Part shown: positions 15,461 through 22,210 of the stretch, in pieces
How positions within the stretch are numbered: the stretch's first letter is position 1
Layout of the letters: each line of letters starts with the position of its first letter
Source: CAZNYN01 sp964577295
GTDB taxonomy: Bacteria; Synergistota; Synergistia; Synergistales; Synergistaceae
DNA: 25,120 nt
Direction of reading: 5' to 3'
NCBI GenBank assembly: GCA_964577295.1
Contig: CAZNYN010000026.1
Location: 1-25,120 of the forward strand
Program-made: the position numbers and the translations under genes
Notes under the pieces: generated by a model
Told to the model about the DNA's origin: nothing
The model's database searches: none
Seen by the model: only the letters and a program-made list of their open reading frames with translations

Positions 15461-18079
15461 ATGAAAAACGCAAAGGAAGTACAGACACCGCAAATTGTGG
15501 ACAGTGTTCCCGCTCTCGAAGCACGCATGGCGGAGGTTCGAGCCGCTCAGAAGAAATTCTCATCATATACCCAGGAACAGGTGGACAAAATATTCTTAGC
15601 CGCCGCAATGGCAGCGAACAGAAGCCGCATAGCTCTTGCCAAGATGGCAGTCGCAGAGACAGGCATGGGAATTGTCGAAGATAAAGTGATAAAGAACCAC
15701 TTTGCTTCGGAATATATATACAACGCTTATAAAGATACAAAAACCTGCGGAGTCATAGAGGAAAACAAAGTCTACGGCTCAAGAAAGATAGCCGAGCCCG
15801 TAGGAGTCATAGCCGCAGTTATCCCCACGACAAACCCTACATCTACCGCTATTTTTAAGACACTTCTTGCTCTTAAAACACGCAACGGAATAGTGATAAG
15901 CCCCCACCCGAAAGCCAAAAATTCCACAATAGCGGCTGCAAAAATCGTGCTTGACGCCGCAGTCGAAGCGGGAGCTCCCGAAGGAATAATAGCCTGGATA
16001 GATGTACCCTCACTGGAACTCACAAACAGCGTAATGAAAGATTCCGACATTATCCTTGCCACAGGCGGCCCGGGAATGGTCAAGTCCGCATACTCAAGCG
16101 GCAAACCGGCTCTCGGAGTAGGTGCGGGAAACACACCTGCAATAATTGACGAGAGCGCCGACACCCTCCTTGCGGTAAGTTCAATAATTCACTCAAAGAC
16201 GTTTGACAACGGCATGATATGCGCCTCGGAACAGTCCGTAATAGTTCACGAATCAATTTACAAAAAAGTAAAAGACGAGTTTGCTGCGAGAGGATGCTAT
16301 TTCCTCAATAAAGAAGAGACCGAAAAAGTCAGAAAGACAATAATCATCAACGGTGCTCTCAATGCGAAAATTGTCGGCCAGAAAGCCCATACAATAGCAG
16401 GCTTGGCTGATGTGAAAGTTCCCGAAGATACAAAAATTCTGATAGGCGAAGTCGAAAGCGTAGATATATCCGAAGAGTTCGCGCACGAGAAGCTCTCCCC
16501 CGTCCTTGCCATGTATAAGGCGAAAGACTTCGGAGATGCTGTGGCGAAAGCAGAGCAGCTTGTCGCAGACGGAGGCTACGGGCACACATCATCACTCTAC
16601 ATAAATGACGTGACAGAGAGAGAAAAAATAGACTTCCACGCTTCACGCATGAAGACGGGAAGAATCTTGATAAACACACCCTCGTCCCAAGGCGGCATAG
16701 GAGACCTTTACAACTTCAAACTCGCGCCCTCTCTCACACTTGGCTGCGGCTCATGGGGAGGCAACTCCGTATCAGAAAACGTCGGAGTAAAACATCTTAT
16801 CAACATAAAGACAGTCGCAGAGAGGAGAGAGAACATGCTTTGGTTCAGAGCCCCGGAAAAACTTTACATAAAGAAGGGCTGTCTGCCCGTAGCTCTTGAC
16901 GAGCTCAAACACGTTCTCGGCAAGAAAAAAGTATTCATAGTCACAGACTCCTTCCTCTACAACAACGGATACACAAAAGCAATAACAGACAAACTCGACG
17001 AGCTTGACATAGTTCACTCAACATTCTTCAACGTTGCTCCCGACCCGACACTTGCATGCGCCAAAGAGGGAGCGGCCGCTATGAGAGCCTTTGCCCCCGA
17101 CTGCATAATAGCTCTGGGAGGCGGCTCTGCAATGGACGCCGGCAAAATCATGTGGGTTATGTACGAACACCCCGAAGCGGACTTTATGGACATGGCAATG
17201 CGTTTCATCGACATAAGAAAACGCACCTACACATTCCCCAAGATGGGAGAAAAAGCATACTTCATAGCTGTTCCCACCTCGGCAGGCACAGGTTCGGAAG
17301 TGACACCTTTCGCAGTCATAACAGATGAGCGTACCGGAGTAAAGTACCCCCTCGCCGACTATGAGCTCATGCCCAAAATGGCGATAGTGGACGCGGACAT
17401 GATGATGAACGCTCCGAAGGGCCTCACAGCCGCATCAGGTATAGACGCAGTGACACACGCTCTTGAAGCCTATGCCGCCATGCTCGCCACAGAATATACA
17501 GACGCTCTCGCTCTCCGCTCCCTCAAGTCGATATTTGAATATCTGCCGCGCGCCTACGACAACGGCCCCAACGACCCTGTCGCGCGTGAAAAAATGGGAA
17601 ATGCTGCGACAATGGCAGGCATGGCTTTCGCAAACGCATTCCTCGGAGTCTGCCACTCAATGGCTCACAAGCTCGGAGCCTTCCACCACCTGCCCCACGG
17701 AGTCGCAAACGCCCTAATGATAAATTACGTGCTCCGCTTCAACGCTGAGGAAGTACCCTCAAAAATGGGAACCTTCTCACAGTACGCCTATCCTCACACA
17801 CTCGCCCGCTACGCCGAAGTAGCGGACTACCTCGGAATCAAAGGCAAGGACAATGCGGAAAAGCTTGAAAACCTCATAAAGGCGATTGACGGCCTTAAAG
17901 CCAGAGTCGGTATAAAGAGTACAATAAAAGAGTACGGAGTCGATGAAAAATTCTTCCTTGAAACCTTGGACGATATGACTGAACAGGCATTCGACGACCA
18001 GTGCACAGGCGCCAACCCGAGATATCCGCTCATGAGCGAGATAAAAGAAATGTACCTCAAAGCCTATTACGGGAAATAG
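15461..18079 (+). CDS. adhE: Bifunctional acetaldehyde-CoA / alcohol dehydrogenase
   Basis: An 872-aa protein of normal AdhE length; ATG 15461 has AGGAGAG upstream, so a TTG at 15431 is rejected. The N-terminal half (about 1-440) is a CoA-acylating aldehyde dehydrogenase with catalytic C254 in FDNGMICASEQS. A linker leads to the iron-dependent alcohol dehydrogenase half with ALGGGSAMDAGK and ligands D662, H666 (IDAVTHALEAY), H732 (VCHSMAH) and H746 (LPHGVANA). It reduces acyl-CoA (typically acetyl-CoA) to aldehyde and alcohol, regenerating two NAD+, and members assemble into long filaments called spirosomes. In this catabolic setting it would dispose of reducing power, or run in reverse. All catalytic residues are present. 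Kinase and [2Fe-2S] genes follow at 14 and 18 nt spacing, implying one transcript. Confidence 0.97.
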   Translation: MKNAKEVQTPQIVDSVPALEARMAEVRAAQKKFSSYTQEQVDKIFLAAAMAANRSRIALAKMAVAETGMGIVEDKVIKNHFASEYIYNAYKDTKTCGVIEENKVYGSRKIAEPVGVIAAVIPTTNPTSTAIFKTLLALKTRNGIVISPHPKAKNSTIAAAKIVLDAAVEAGAPEGIIAWIDVPSLELTNSVMKDSDIILATGGPGMVKSAYSSGKPALGVGAGNTPAIIDESADTLLAVSSIIHSKTFDNGMICASEQSVIVHESIYKKVKDEFAARGCYFLNKEETEKVRKTIIINGALNAKIVGQKAHTIAGLADVKVPEDTKILIGEVESVDISEEFAHEKLSPVLAMYKAKDFGDAVAKAEQLVADGGYGHTSSLYINDVTEREKIDFHASRMKTGRILINTPSSQGGIGDLYNFKLAPSLTLGCGSWGGNSVSENVGVKHLINIKTVAERRENMLWFRAPEKLYIKKGCLPVALDELKHVLGKKKVFIVTDSFLYNNGYTKAITDKLDELDIVHSTFFNVAPDPTLACAKEGAAAMRAFAPDCIIALGGGSAMDAGKIMWVMYEHPEADFMDMAMRFIDIRKRTYTFPKMGEKAYFIAVPTSAGTGSEVTPFAVITDERTGVKYPLADYELMPKMAIVDADMMMNAPKGLTAASGIDAVTHALEAYAAMLATEYTDALALRSLKSIFEYLPRAYDNGPNDPVAREKMGNAATMAGMAFANAFLGVCHSMAHKLGAFHHLPHGVANALMINYVLRFNAEEVPSKMGTFSQYAYPHTLARYAEVADYLGIKGKDNAEKLENLIKAIDGLKARVGIKSTIKEYGVDEKFFLETLDDMTEQAFDDQCTGANPRYPLMSEIKEMYLKAYYGK

Positions 18080-18093
18080 CAGGAGGGAAAACT

Positions 18094-18843
18094 ATGAACC
18101 TTGAACGAATTATCGCAGTCAGAACAGCAAAAACCGTCTACCGCGACGAAGATAAGTGCGTAAAACTCTTTGACTCGGACTACTCAAAGGCGGAAGTCCT
18201 AAACGAAGCTCTCAACCAGGCGCGCATCGAAGAAACAGACCTTGCCATACCCAAAATTCTTGAAGTTACAAAGGCTAACGGCAAGTGGGCTATCGTCTCC
18301 GAATACATAAGCGGCAAGACACTCGACCGCCTCATGGAAGAGAACCCAGATAAAGAAAACGAATACCTCGACATCTTCATAAAAGCTCAGATAGATGTCC
18401 ATGCAAGAAAGTCGCCATTGCTCAATAAGCTCAAAGACAAAATGTCGCGCAGACTATTTAAAGCCGGACTTGAGCCTGCCGTCCTTTACGATCTGCATAC
18501 AAGACTTGAATCTATGCCCCAAGACCTCAAAATCTGCCACGGTGACTTTAATCCGAGCAACATAATCATAGGCGAAAAGGGCACACCATACATACTCGAC
18601 TGGGTAGACGCCTCACAGGGAACTCCTGCCGCAGACGCAGCGCGCACATACCTGCTCTTCTGGCTTGCCGGAAACATAACTCTGGCGGATAAATACCTTG
18701 ATTCATACTGCAGAAAGAGCAATGTATCAAAGAGCGAAGTTCAGAAATGGATACCTCTTGCCGCAGCCTCGCAGCTTGCGGAAGGCAAAGAGGAAGAACG
18801 CGAATTCCTGCTATATTGGATAAACGTAGTGGACTACGAATAA
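18094..18843 (+). CDS. APH/choline-kinase-fold small-molecule kinase
   Basis: A 249-aa protein with a GGAGGG site 7 nt before ATG 18094. It has the protein-kinase-like fold of aminoglycoside/choline/homoserine-type kinases: K24 in CVKLFD as the probable ATP lysine, EYISGKTLD (70-78) as the hinge, the catalytic loop HGDFNPSNIII (149-159, D151 and N156), and the metal-binding ILDWVDA (167-173, D169). These are all key residues of an active phosphotransferase. It sits 14 nt after adhE and 18 nt before a [2Fe-2S] protein gene. The acceptor is unknown. Resistance is unlikely from this context; a metabolite or even a protein of the fermentation pathway is more plausible by position, but that is inference. 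Confidence 0.85.
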   Translation: MNLERIIAVRTAKTVYRDEDKCVKLFDSDYSKAEVLNEALNQARIEETDLAIPKILEVTKANGKWAIVSEYISGKTLDRLMEENPDKENEYLDIFIKAQIDVHARKSPLLNKLKDKMSRRLFKAGLEPAVLYDLHTRLESMPQDLKICHGDFNPSNIIIGEKGTPYILDWVDASQGTPAADAARTYLLFWLAGNITLADKYLDSYCRKSNVSKSEVQKWIPLAAASQLAEGKEEEREFLLYWINVVDYE

Positions 18844-18861
18844 TCTGGAGGACTGAGTGAT

Positions 18862-19107
18862 ATGATAAAGGTAGTTGTCTGCATAGGAAGCGCCTGCCAT
18901 GTAAAGGGTTCAAGAAAAGTAGTCGAGAATCTTCAGTTTCTCATAGCCGAGAACAAGATAAAAGATAAAATCGACCTGAAAGGCAAGTTCTGCATGGGCA
19001 GATGCCAGGAAGGTGTCTGCACAACGGTAGACGGAGAATTCTTCTCCGTAACGCCGGACAGCACAAAAGAGTTTTTTGAAAATCACATACTGCCAAAGTG
19101 CAAATAA
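18862..19107 (+). CDS. Thioredoxin-like [2Fe-2S] ferredoxin domain protein
   Basis: An 81-aa protein with GGAGG upstream of ATG 18862. It matches the thioredoxin-fold [2Fe-2S] family (NuoE C-terminus/(2Fe-2S) ferredoxin): C7 and C12 in CIGSACHVKGS, then C44 and C48 in FCMGRCQEGVC, with a C53 nearby; the last strand reads VTPDSTKEFFENHI. It would carry single electrons, usually as a subunit or partner of an NAD(P)-linked dehydrogenase or hydrogenase. No such partner is encoded here other than AdhE, so its redox partner is open. It ends the operon and is followed by a hairpin terminator. Confidence 0.9.
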   Translation: MIKVVVCIGSACHVKGSRKVVENLQFLIAENKIKDKIDLKGKFCMGRCQEGVCTTVDGEFFSVTPDSTKEFFENHILPKCK

Positions 19108-19116
19108 AAACGCAGC

Positions 19117-19157
19117 AAAAGAGGCGTCCTCACAAAGAGGCCGCCTCTTTAAATTTT
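19117..19157 (+). terminator. Terminator of the adhE operon
   Basis: AAAGAGGCG (19118-19126) pairs with CGCCTCTTT (19142-19150) and is followed by AAATTTT; it begins about 10 nt after the last stop codon. Confidence 0.7.
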
Positions 19158-19193
19158 GAGGCACAAGTAAAATACAGCCAAACAGGCGGACAA

Positions 19194-19269
19194 CAATGGG
19201 CAAACAATTGGCGAGCAATAGGCAAACAATTGGCAAGCAATGGGCAACAGTTGGCAAACAATTGAAAGA
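19194..19269 (+). repeat. 11-bp tandem repeat, copy B (seven units)
   Basis: Seven consecutive units of consensus CAATTGGCAAR, nearly all exactly 11 nt (CAATGGGCAAA, CAATTGGCGAG, CAATAGGCAAA, CAATTGGCAAG, one of 10 nt, CAGTTGGCAAA, CAATTGAAAGA), leading into AAAACCAAGATTT as in copy A. Confidence 0.85.
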
Positions 19270-19305
19270 AAAACCAAGATTTAACATAGTGTCTGTGGAT
19301 TTGAT

Positions 19306-19350
19306 CTTAAAGCCTTCCTCTCTGGCCGCCTCTAGGAGGAAGGCTTTAAG
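19306..19350. terminator. Perfect 15-bp hairpin between repeat copies B and C
   Basis: CTTAAAGCCTTCCTC (19306-19320) and its exact complement (19336-19350) enclose 15 nt. No long T-run follows on either side. A shorter version occurs after copy A. It may terminate transcription or be part of the repeat module. Confidence 0.6.
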
Positions 19351-19412
19351 AACGCAGGGCACAAACACAGCGATAAATTCAGATTTGCTCCACAGTGATA
19401 CACTGCTTCTGT

Positions 19413-19467
19413 CTTTTCAAGCGTTTGCCAATTGCTTGCCCATTGCTTGCCAATTGTTTGCCTGTTG
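19413..19467 (-). repeat. 11-bp tandem repeat, inverted copy C (five units)
   Basis: On the minus strand five exact 11-nt units run from 19467 to 19413: CAACAGGCAAA, CAATTGGCAAG, CAATGGGCAAG, CAATTGGCAAA, CGCTTGAAAAG. The last unit is the counterpart of CAATTGAAAGA in copy B, so the copies face each other around a hairpin core. Confidence 0.85.
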
Positions 19468-19613
19468 CTCTCCGACAACCCGAGATTTAGCATCTCACAA
19501 TATTTCACGCAATGCGAAGCGAGCGCTTCACCATGTTTCACGCGAAGCGGCCTCCGTGGGCAGAAGCGAGCGACTTCCGCGCAACGCAAAACCGCCTTTG
19601 TCTCTGCCCCTGA

Positions 19614-19657
19614 CAATCGTTCAACAATTGTTCAGCAACTGCTCAACTATCGCTCAA
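19614..19657 (+). repeat. Second 11-bp tandem repeat with a different unit (four units)
   Basis: CAATCGTTCAA, CAATTGTTCAG, CAACTGCTCAA and CTATCGCTCAA follow one another with exact 11-nt register. Consensus CAAYYGYTCAA shares the CAATTG start with the other repeat but not the GGCAA end. Confidence 0.8.
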
Positions 19658-19680
19658 CGCCCCTGCACTCGCCCCTGCTT

Positions 19681-20862
19681 TTACTGTTTTTTGTTTTCGA
19701 ATTCCGCTTTTACTTTCTCTCTCAAGGATTTGTCTGTCAGAATTTTAAGAGCTGTGAAGACCATGATTTTTGCTCCTTCTGCCAGTCTTTGGTGTCCCAT
19801 TTCAGATCTTGTAGCGGCTTCTATCTCTTTTGTGTGGAGCGGTACAGGTGTGTCTGTTATGGAAAGAAGAGGCTGAATTGACGGGCAGCGCCAGCTTATA
19901 TTTCCCATGTCGGACGCTCCTCCCTGTCTTTCCTTTTCGGCGAGAGGAACTCCCGCTTTTGCAAAGCCTTCTTCCGTTATTTTCTCCAAGGAATCAAGCT
20001 CCAGGGAGTTGTAGAAGTATGTGTCGTTGGGCTCGAATGTCACAGAGGTCTCCGTGGCTTCCGCAGCGCCGGCAGCGATTTTGCGCACTCTTTCAGTCAG
20101 ACTTTCCAAGTCCCGTTTGTCTAAAGCGCGCAGCTCCAAGTGTATAGAGGCCCTTTCAGGGACGGTATTTACCGCTGTGCCGCTTTCGGTTATTATTCCG
20201 TGCATTCTGATATCCGGCTTCACATGCTGGCGCATCATGTCGAGAGCGTCAAAAAAGAGGCGTGAGCCGTTAAAAGCGTTGCGCCCTTCCCACGGAGCGG
20301 CCGCGGCGTGAGCCGGAACTCCGCTGTATTTAATGTTCCACCCTCTGAGTGCCGGCGTGCTCATGGACACCATGCTTTTGCCGGAGTAGCAGTGTATCAT
20401 CATAGCGAGAGAAAGTTCGTCCGCTATCCCCATATCTGCCATTCCGCACTTTGCGCCCCATGTCTCTTCCGCAGGTGTGCCTATAACAAGAACTTCTCCC
20501 TCTGTTTCGTCTATTACTTTGGAAAGAGCCTCGCCGGCAAGCAGTGACATCATGCCGCTTAAGTTGTGTCCGCAGCCGTGACCGACTTCGGGCAGAGCGT
20601 CATATTCCGCAAGGAATGCGACTTTGACAGGGCCGCCGCCGCATTTTCCGCAGAATGCCGTCTCCATGCCGCAGTAGGGCATTTCTGTCGTAAATCCTTC
20701 TTTTGCCAGAGAGTCTCTTAATATGCCGGCGGTTCTGAATTCTTTGCCGCTGAGTTCCGGATTGTCCGCGATATCGTCGCTTATCGCGGCGGCGGCATCA
20801 ATGTTTTCGTCTATATATCTGAATGCTTTCGCAAGCAGCTGTTCAAATTCGTGATTATCCAT
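19681..20862 (-). CDS. M20-family amidohydrolase (AbgB-like)
   Basis: A 393-aa cytoplasmic metalloamidase with ACGGAGGAAAC before ATG 20862; a longer frame upstream overlaps the preceding gene and is unlikely. Metal and catalytic residues are C97 and H99 in GHGCGHN, E132-E133 in TPAEE, H157 in MIHCYS and H343 in PLHT. The variant motif GHGCGHNLSG, the segment AAAPWEGRNAFNG (187-199) and SDMGNISW (317-324) point to the AbgB/p-aminobenzoyl-glutamate hydrolase branch of M20 rather than the hippuricase branch at 7474-9842. It lies 25 nt behind a close paralogue in the same operon. The substrate may be an aryl- or acyl-amino acid; folate cleavage products are known for AbgB, but nothing here proves that. 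Confidence 0.92.
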   Translation of the reverse strand: MDNHEFEQLLAKAFRYIDENIDAAAAISDDIADNPELSGKEFRTAGILRDSLAKEGFTTEMPYCGMETAFCGKCGGGPVKVAFLAEYDALPEVGHGCGHNLSGMMSLLAGEALSKVIDETEGEVLVIGTPAEETWGAKCGMADMGIADELSLAMMIHCYSGKSMVSMSTPALRGWNIKYSGVPAHAAAAPWEGRNAFNGSRLFFDALDMMRQHVKPDIRMHGIITESGTAVNTVPERASIHLELRALDKRDLESLTERVRKIAAGAAEATETSVTFEPNDTYFYNSLELDSLEKITEEGFAKAGVPLAEKERQGGASDMGNISWRCPSIQPLLSITDTPVPLHTKEIEAATRSEMGHQRLAEGAKIMVFTALKILTDKSLREKVKAEFENKKQ

Positions 20863-20887
20863 AAAGTTTCCTCCGTAACTGCAGTCT

Positions 20888-22084
20888 TTACTGTTTCGCC
20901 GCAAGTTCTGTCTCTTTTTTGTAGTCCTTCCACATTGAAGCGCGGAGCTTTTCGTCAAGAAGCACATTGAGCACGGAACGGGCTATTATTTTAGCGCCTT
21001 TATTCAGAGCCTTGTGCGCCGTATCCGTGACAGTGGCTTCTGCGAAGGCTCTTGTATGAGGCTCGTGTTCCTCTCCGCCGGCTATGTCTATTTCGGGCTG
21101 GACTGCGGGGCAGACGTATGATACGTCTCCGACATCGGATGAGCCCATAAAGCCCGGGCACGGCACGACTTCCATTCCGAACTCGGCAAAGAGATTCTCC
21201 ATCATTGTCTCTGCCGTGTTGTTGGGCAAGACATCCTTAAAGCTCGCCTCAAAGTTTCTCCAAGTTACCTCTGTGGCTGTGGCCAGAGCCGCACCTTTCG
21301 CGCAGTTGTATACCTGCTCCAGCATCTTGTCCAAATACGCGCGCTTTGACGCTCTGAAGTAAAAGCGTCCAACTGCCTTTTCGGGAACTATGTTCGGAGC
21401 GGTGCCTGCCTCGCTGTATATGCCGTGCATCCTCGCATCGGGGCGCACATGCTGACGCAGCATATCTATAGCGTGAAAGAAGAGCTGAAGTCCGTTCAGA
21501 GCGTTGCGCCCTTCCCACGGAGCAGAGGCCGCGTGAGCCGTTCTGCCCTTGAAGGTGAACTCTATGGCGTCCATTGCAAGAGAGCGGTAGCGGACTATTG
21601 ATTTGCCGCAGGTGCAGTGAAGCATTACGGCAAAATCGCACCCGTCAAAGACTCCCTGCTCGGACATTACCACTTTTGCTCCGTCGCTCTCCTCCGCGGG
21701 AGTACCGACAACGATAAGTTCTCCGCCTGTCTCCTTCATGACAGGCAGAAGAGCAAGCCCTGCCAAGACTGACATTGAGCCGTGCAGGTTGTGTCCGCAT
21801 GCGTGTCCTATCTCGGGCAGAGCGTCATATTCAACGAGAATAGCAGCCTTTGCTCCCTCTTTTTCTCCTTTGCACGATGCCATGAAGGCAGTGGGGATAT
21901 TCATGTAGGGATATGTGACGTCAAAACCCGACTTTGCAAGCACGTCGGCAATCTTTGCGCTGGTCTTGAACTCTGTTCCGGAAACTTCGGGATTTGCGGC
22001 GAAAAAGTCGCTCATCTCCGCTATTTCTGCAGAGCGTGAGTCAATAATTTCGTCGATTTTTGTTAAAAGAGAAGTTTTTTCCAT
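20888..22084 (-). CDS. M20-family amidohydrolase (AbgB-like), paralogue
   Basis: A 398-aa protein with GGAGGTG before ATG 22084. The active-site pattern matches its neighbour: C96 and H98 in IGHACGHN, E131-E132 in TPAEES, H156 in MLHCTCG and a C-terminal EPHTR histidine. It shares APWEGRNALNG (188-198) and QHVRPDARMHGI (211-222) with the downstream gene, so the pair arose by duplication; M20 enzymes usually dimerise, and AbgA/AbgB-type enzymes work as heterodimers, so the two products may form one enzyme. They differ in the acid-rich C-terminal region. Separated from the upstream deacylase gene by 126 nt containing a terminator-like hairpin, so it may have its own promoter or depend on read-through. 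Confidence 0.92.
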   Translation of the reverse strand: MEKTSLLTKIDEIIDSRSAEIAEMSDFFAANPEVSGTEFKTSAKIADVLAKSGFDVTYPYMNIPTAFMASCKGEKEGAKAAILVEYDALPEIGHACGHNLHGSMSVLAGLALLPVMKETGGELIVVGTPAEESDGAKVVMSEQGVFDGCDFAVMLHCTCGKSIVRYRSLAMDAIEFTFKGRTAHAASAPWEGRNALNGLQLFFHAIDMLRQHVRPDARMHGIYSEAGTAPNIVPEKAVGRFYFRASKRAYLDKMLEQVYNCAKGAALATATEVTWRNFEASFKDVLPNNTAETMMENLFAEFGMEVVPCPGFMGSSDVGDVSYVCPAVQPEIDIAGGEEHEPHTRAFAEATVTDTAHKALNKGAKIIARSVLNVLLDEKLRASMWKDYKKETELAAKQ

Positions 22085-22133
22085 TGAGACACCTCCATAT
22101 AGTTAAAGCAGAAGCGCAATATAACCGTAAATG

Positions 22134-22178
22134 AAAGCCCGAGCCCCTGATTTCAATAGGGAACCCGGGCTTTTTTTA
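22134..22178. terminator. Hairpin between the D-aminoacylase and M20 genes
   Basis: AAAGCCCG (22134-22141) pairs with CGGGCTTT (22166-22173), with further inner GC pairing, and is flanked by a T-run on the plus side. On the minus strand, the direction of the flanking genes, the T-run is weaker (CTTTCATTT), so it may act as a partial terminator splitting the operon. Confidence 0.65.
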
Positions 22179-22210
22179 ATTATAGCTGAAATCGCAAATA
22201 AATTTGTCCG

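Larger units (their letters stand above)
19108..19680. other. Repeat-rich convergent gap
   Basis: No supported gene between the [2Fe-2S] and M20 genes, which converge. It holds a terminator (19117-19157), copy B of an 11-bp tandem repeat (19194-19269), a 15-bp-stem hairpin (19306-19350), a segment related to 7268-7305 (19349-19386), inverted copy C of the repeat (19413-19467), a GC-rich stretch with repeated GCGAAGCG words (19510-19580), and a second, different 11-bp repeat (19614-19657). Frames open across it on both strands are a by-product of the 33-nt period. Confidence 0.7.

Noticed and set aside
18094..18843. Antibiotic-resistance aminoglycoside phosphotransferase
   Set aside because: It shares only the general kinase fold and catalytic loops, and lies inside a fermentation operon with native-looking ribosome sites; no resistance-family signature seen.
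19194..19467. CRISPR array
   Set aside because: Units are contiguous 11-mers with no spacers, no leader and no cas genes.
19534..19549. parS-like word TGTTTCACGCGAAGCG
   Set aside because: It matches the parS consensus at 13 of 16 positions, but the same TTTCACGC...GCGAAGCG words recur nearby as part of the repeat-rich gap, and no ParAB genes are present.
19196..19876. 226-codon plus-strand frame across the repeat gap
   Set aside because: Its length comes from the 33-nt (three 11-nt unit) period keeping the frame open, it runs into the antisense of the M20 gene, and it has no Shine-Dalgarno.
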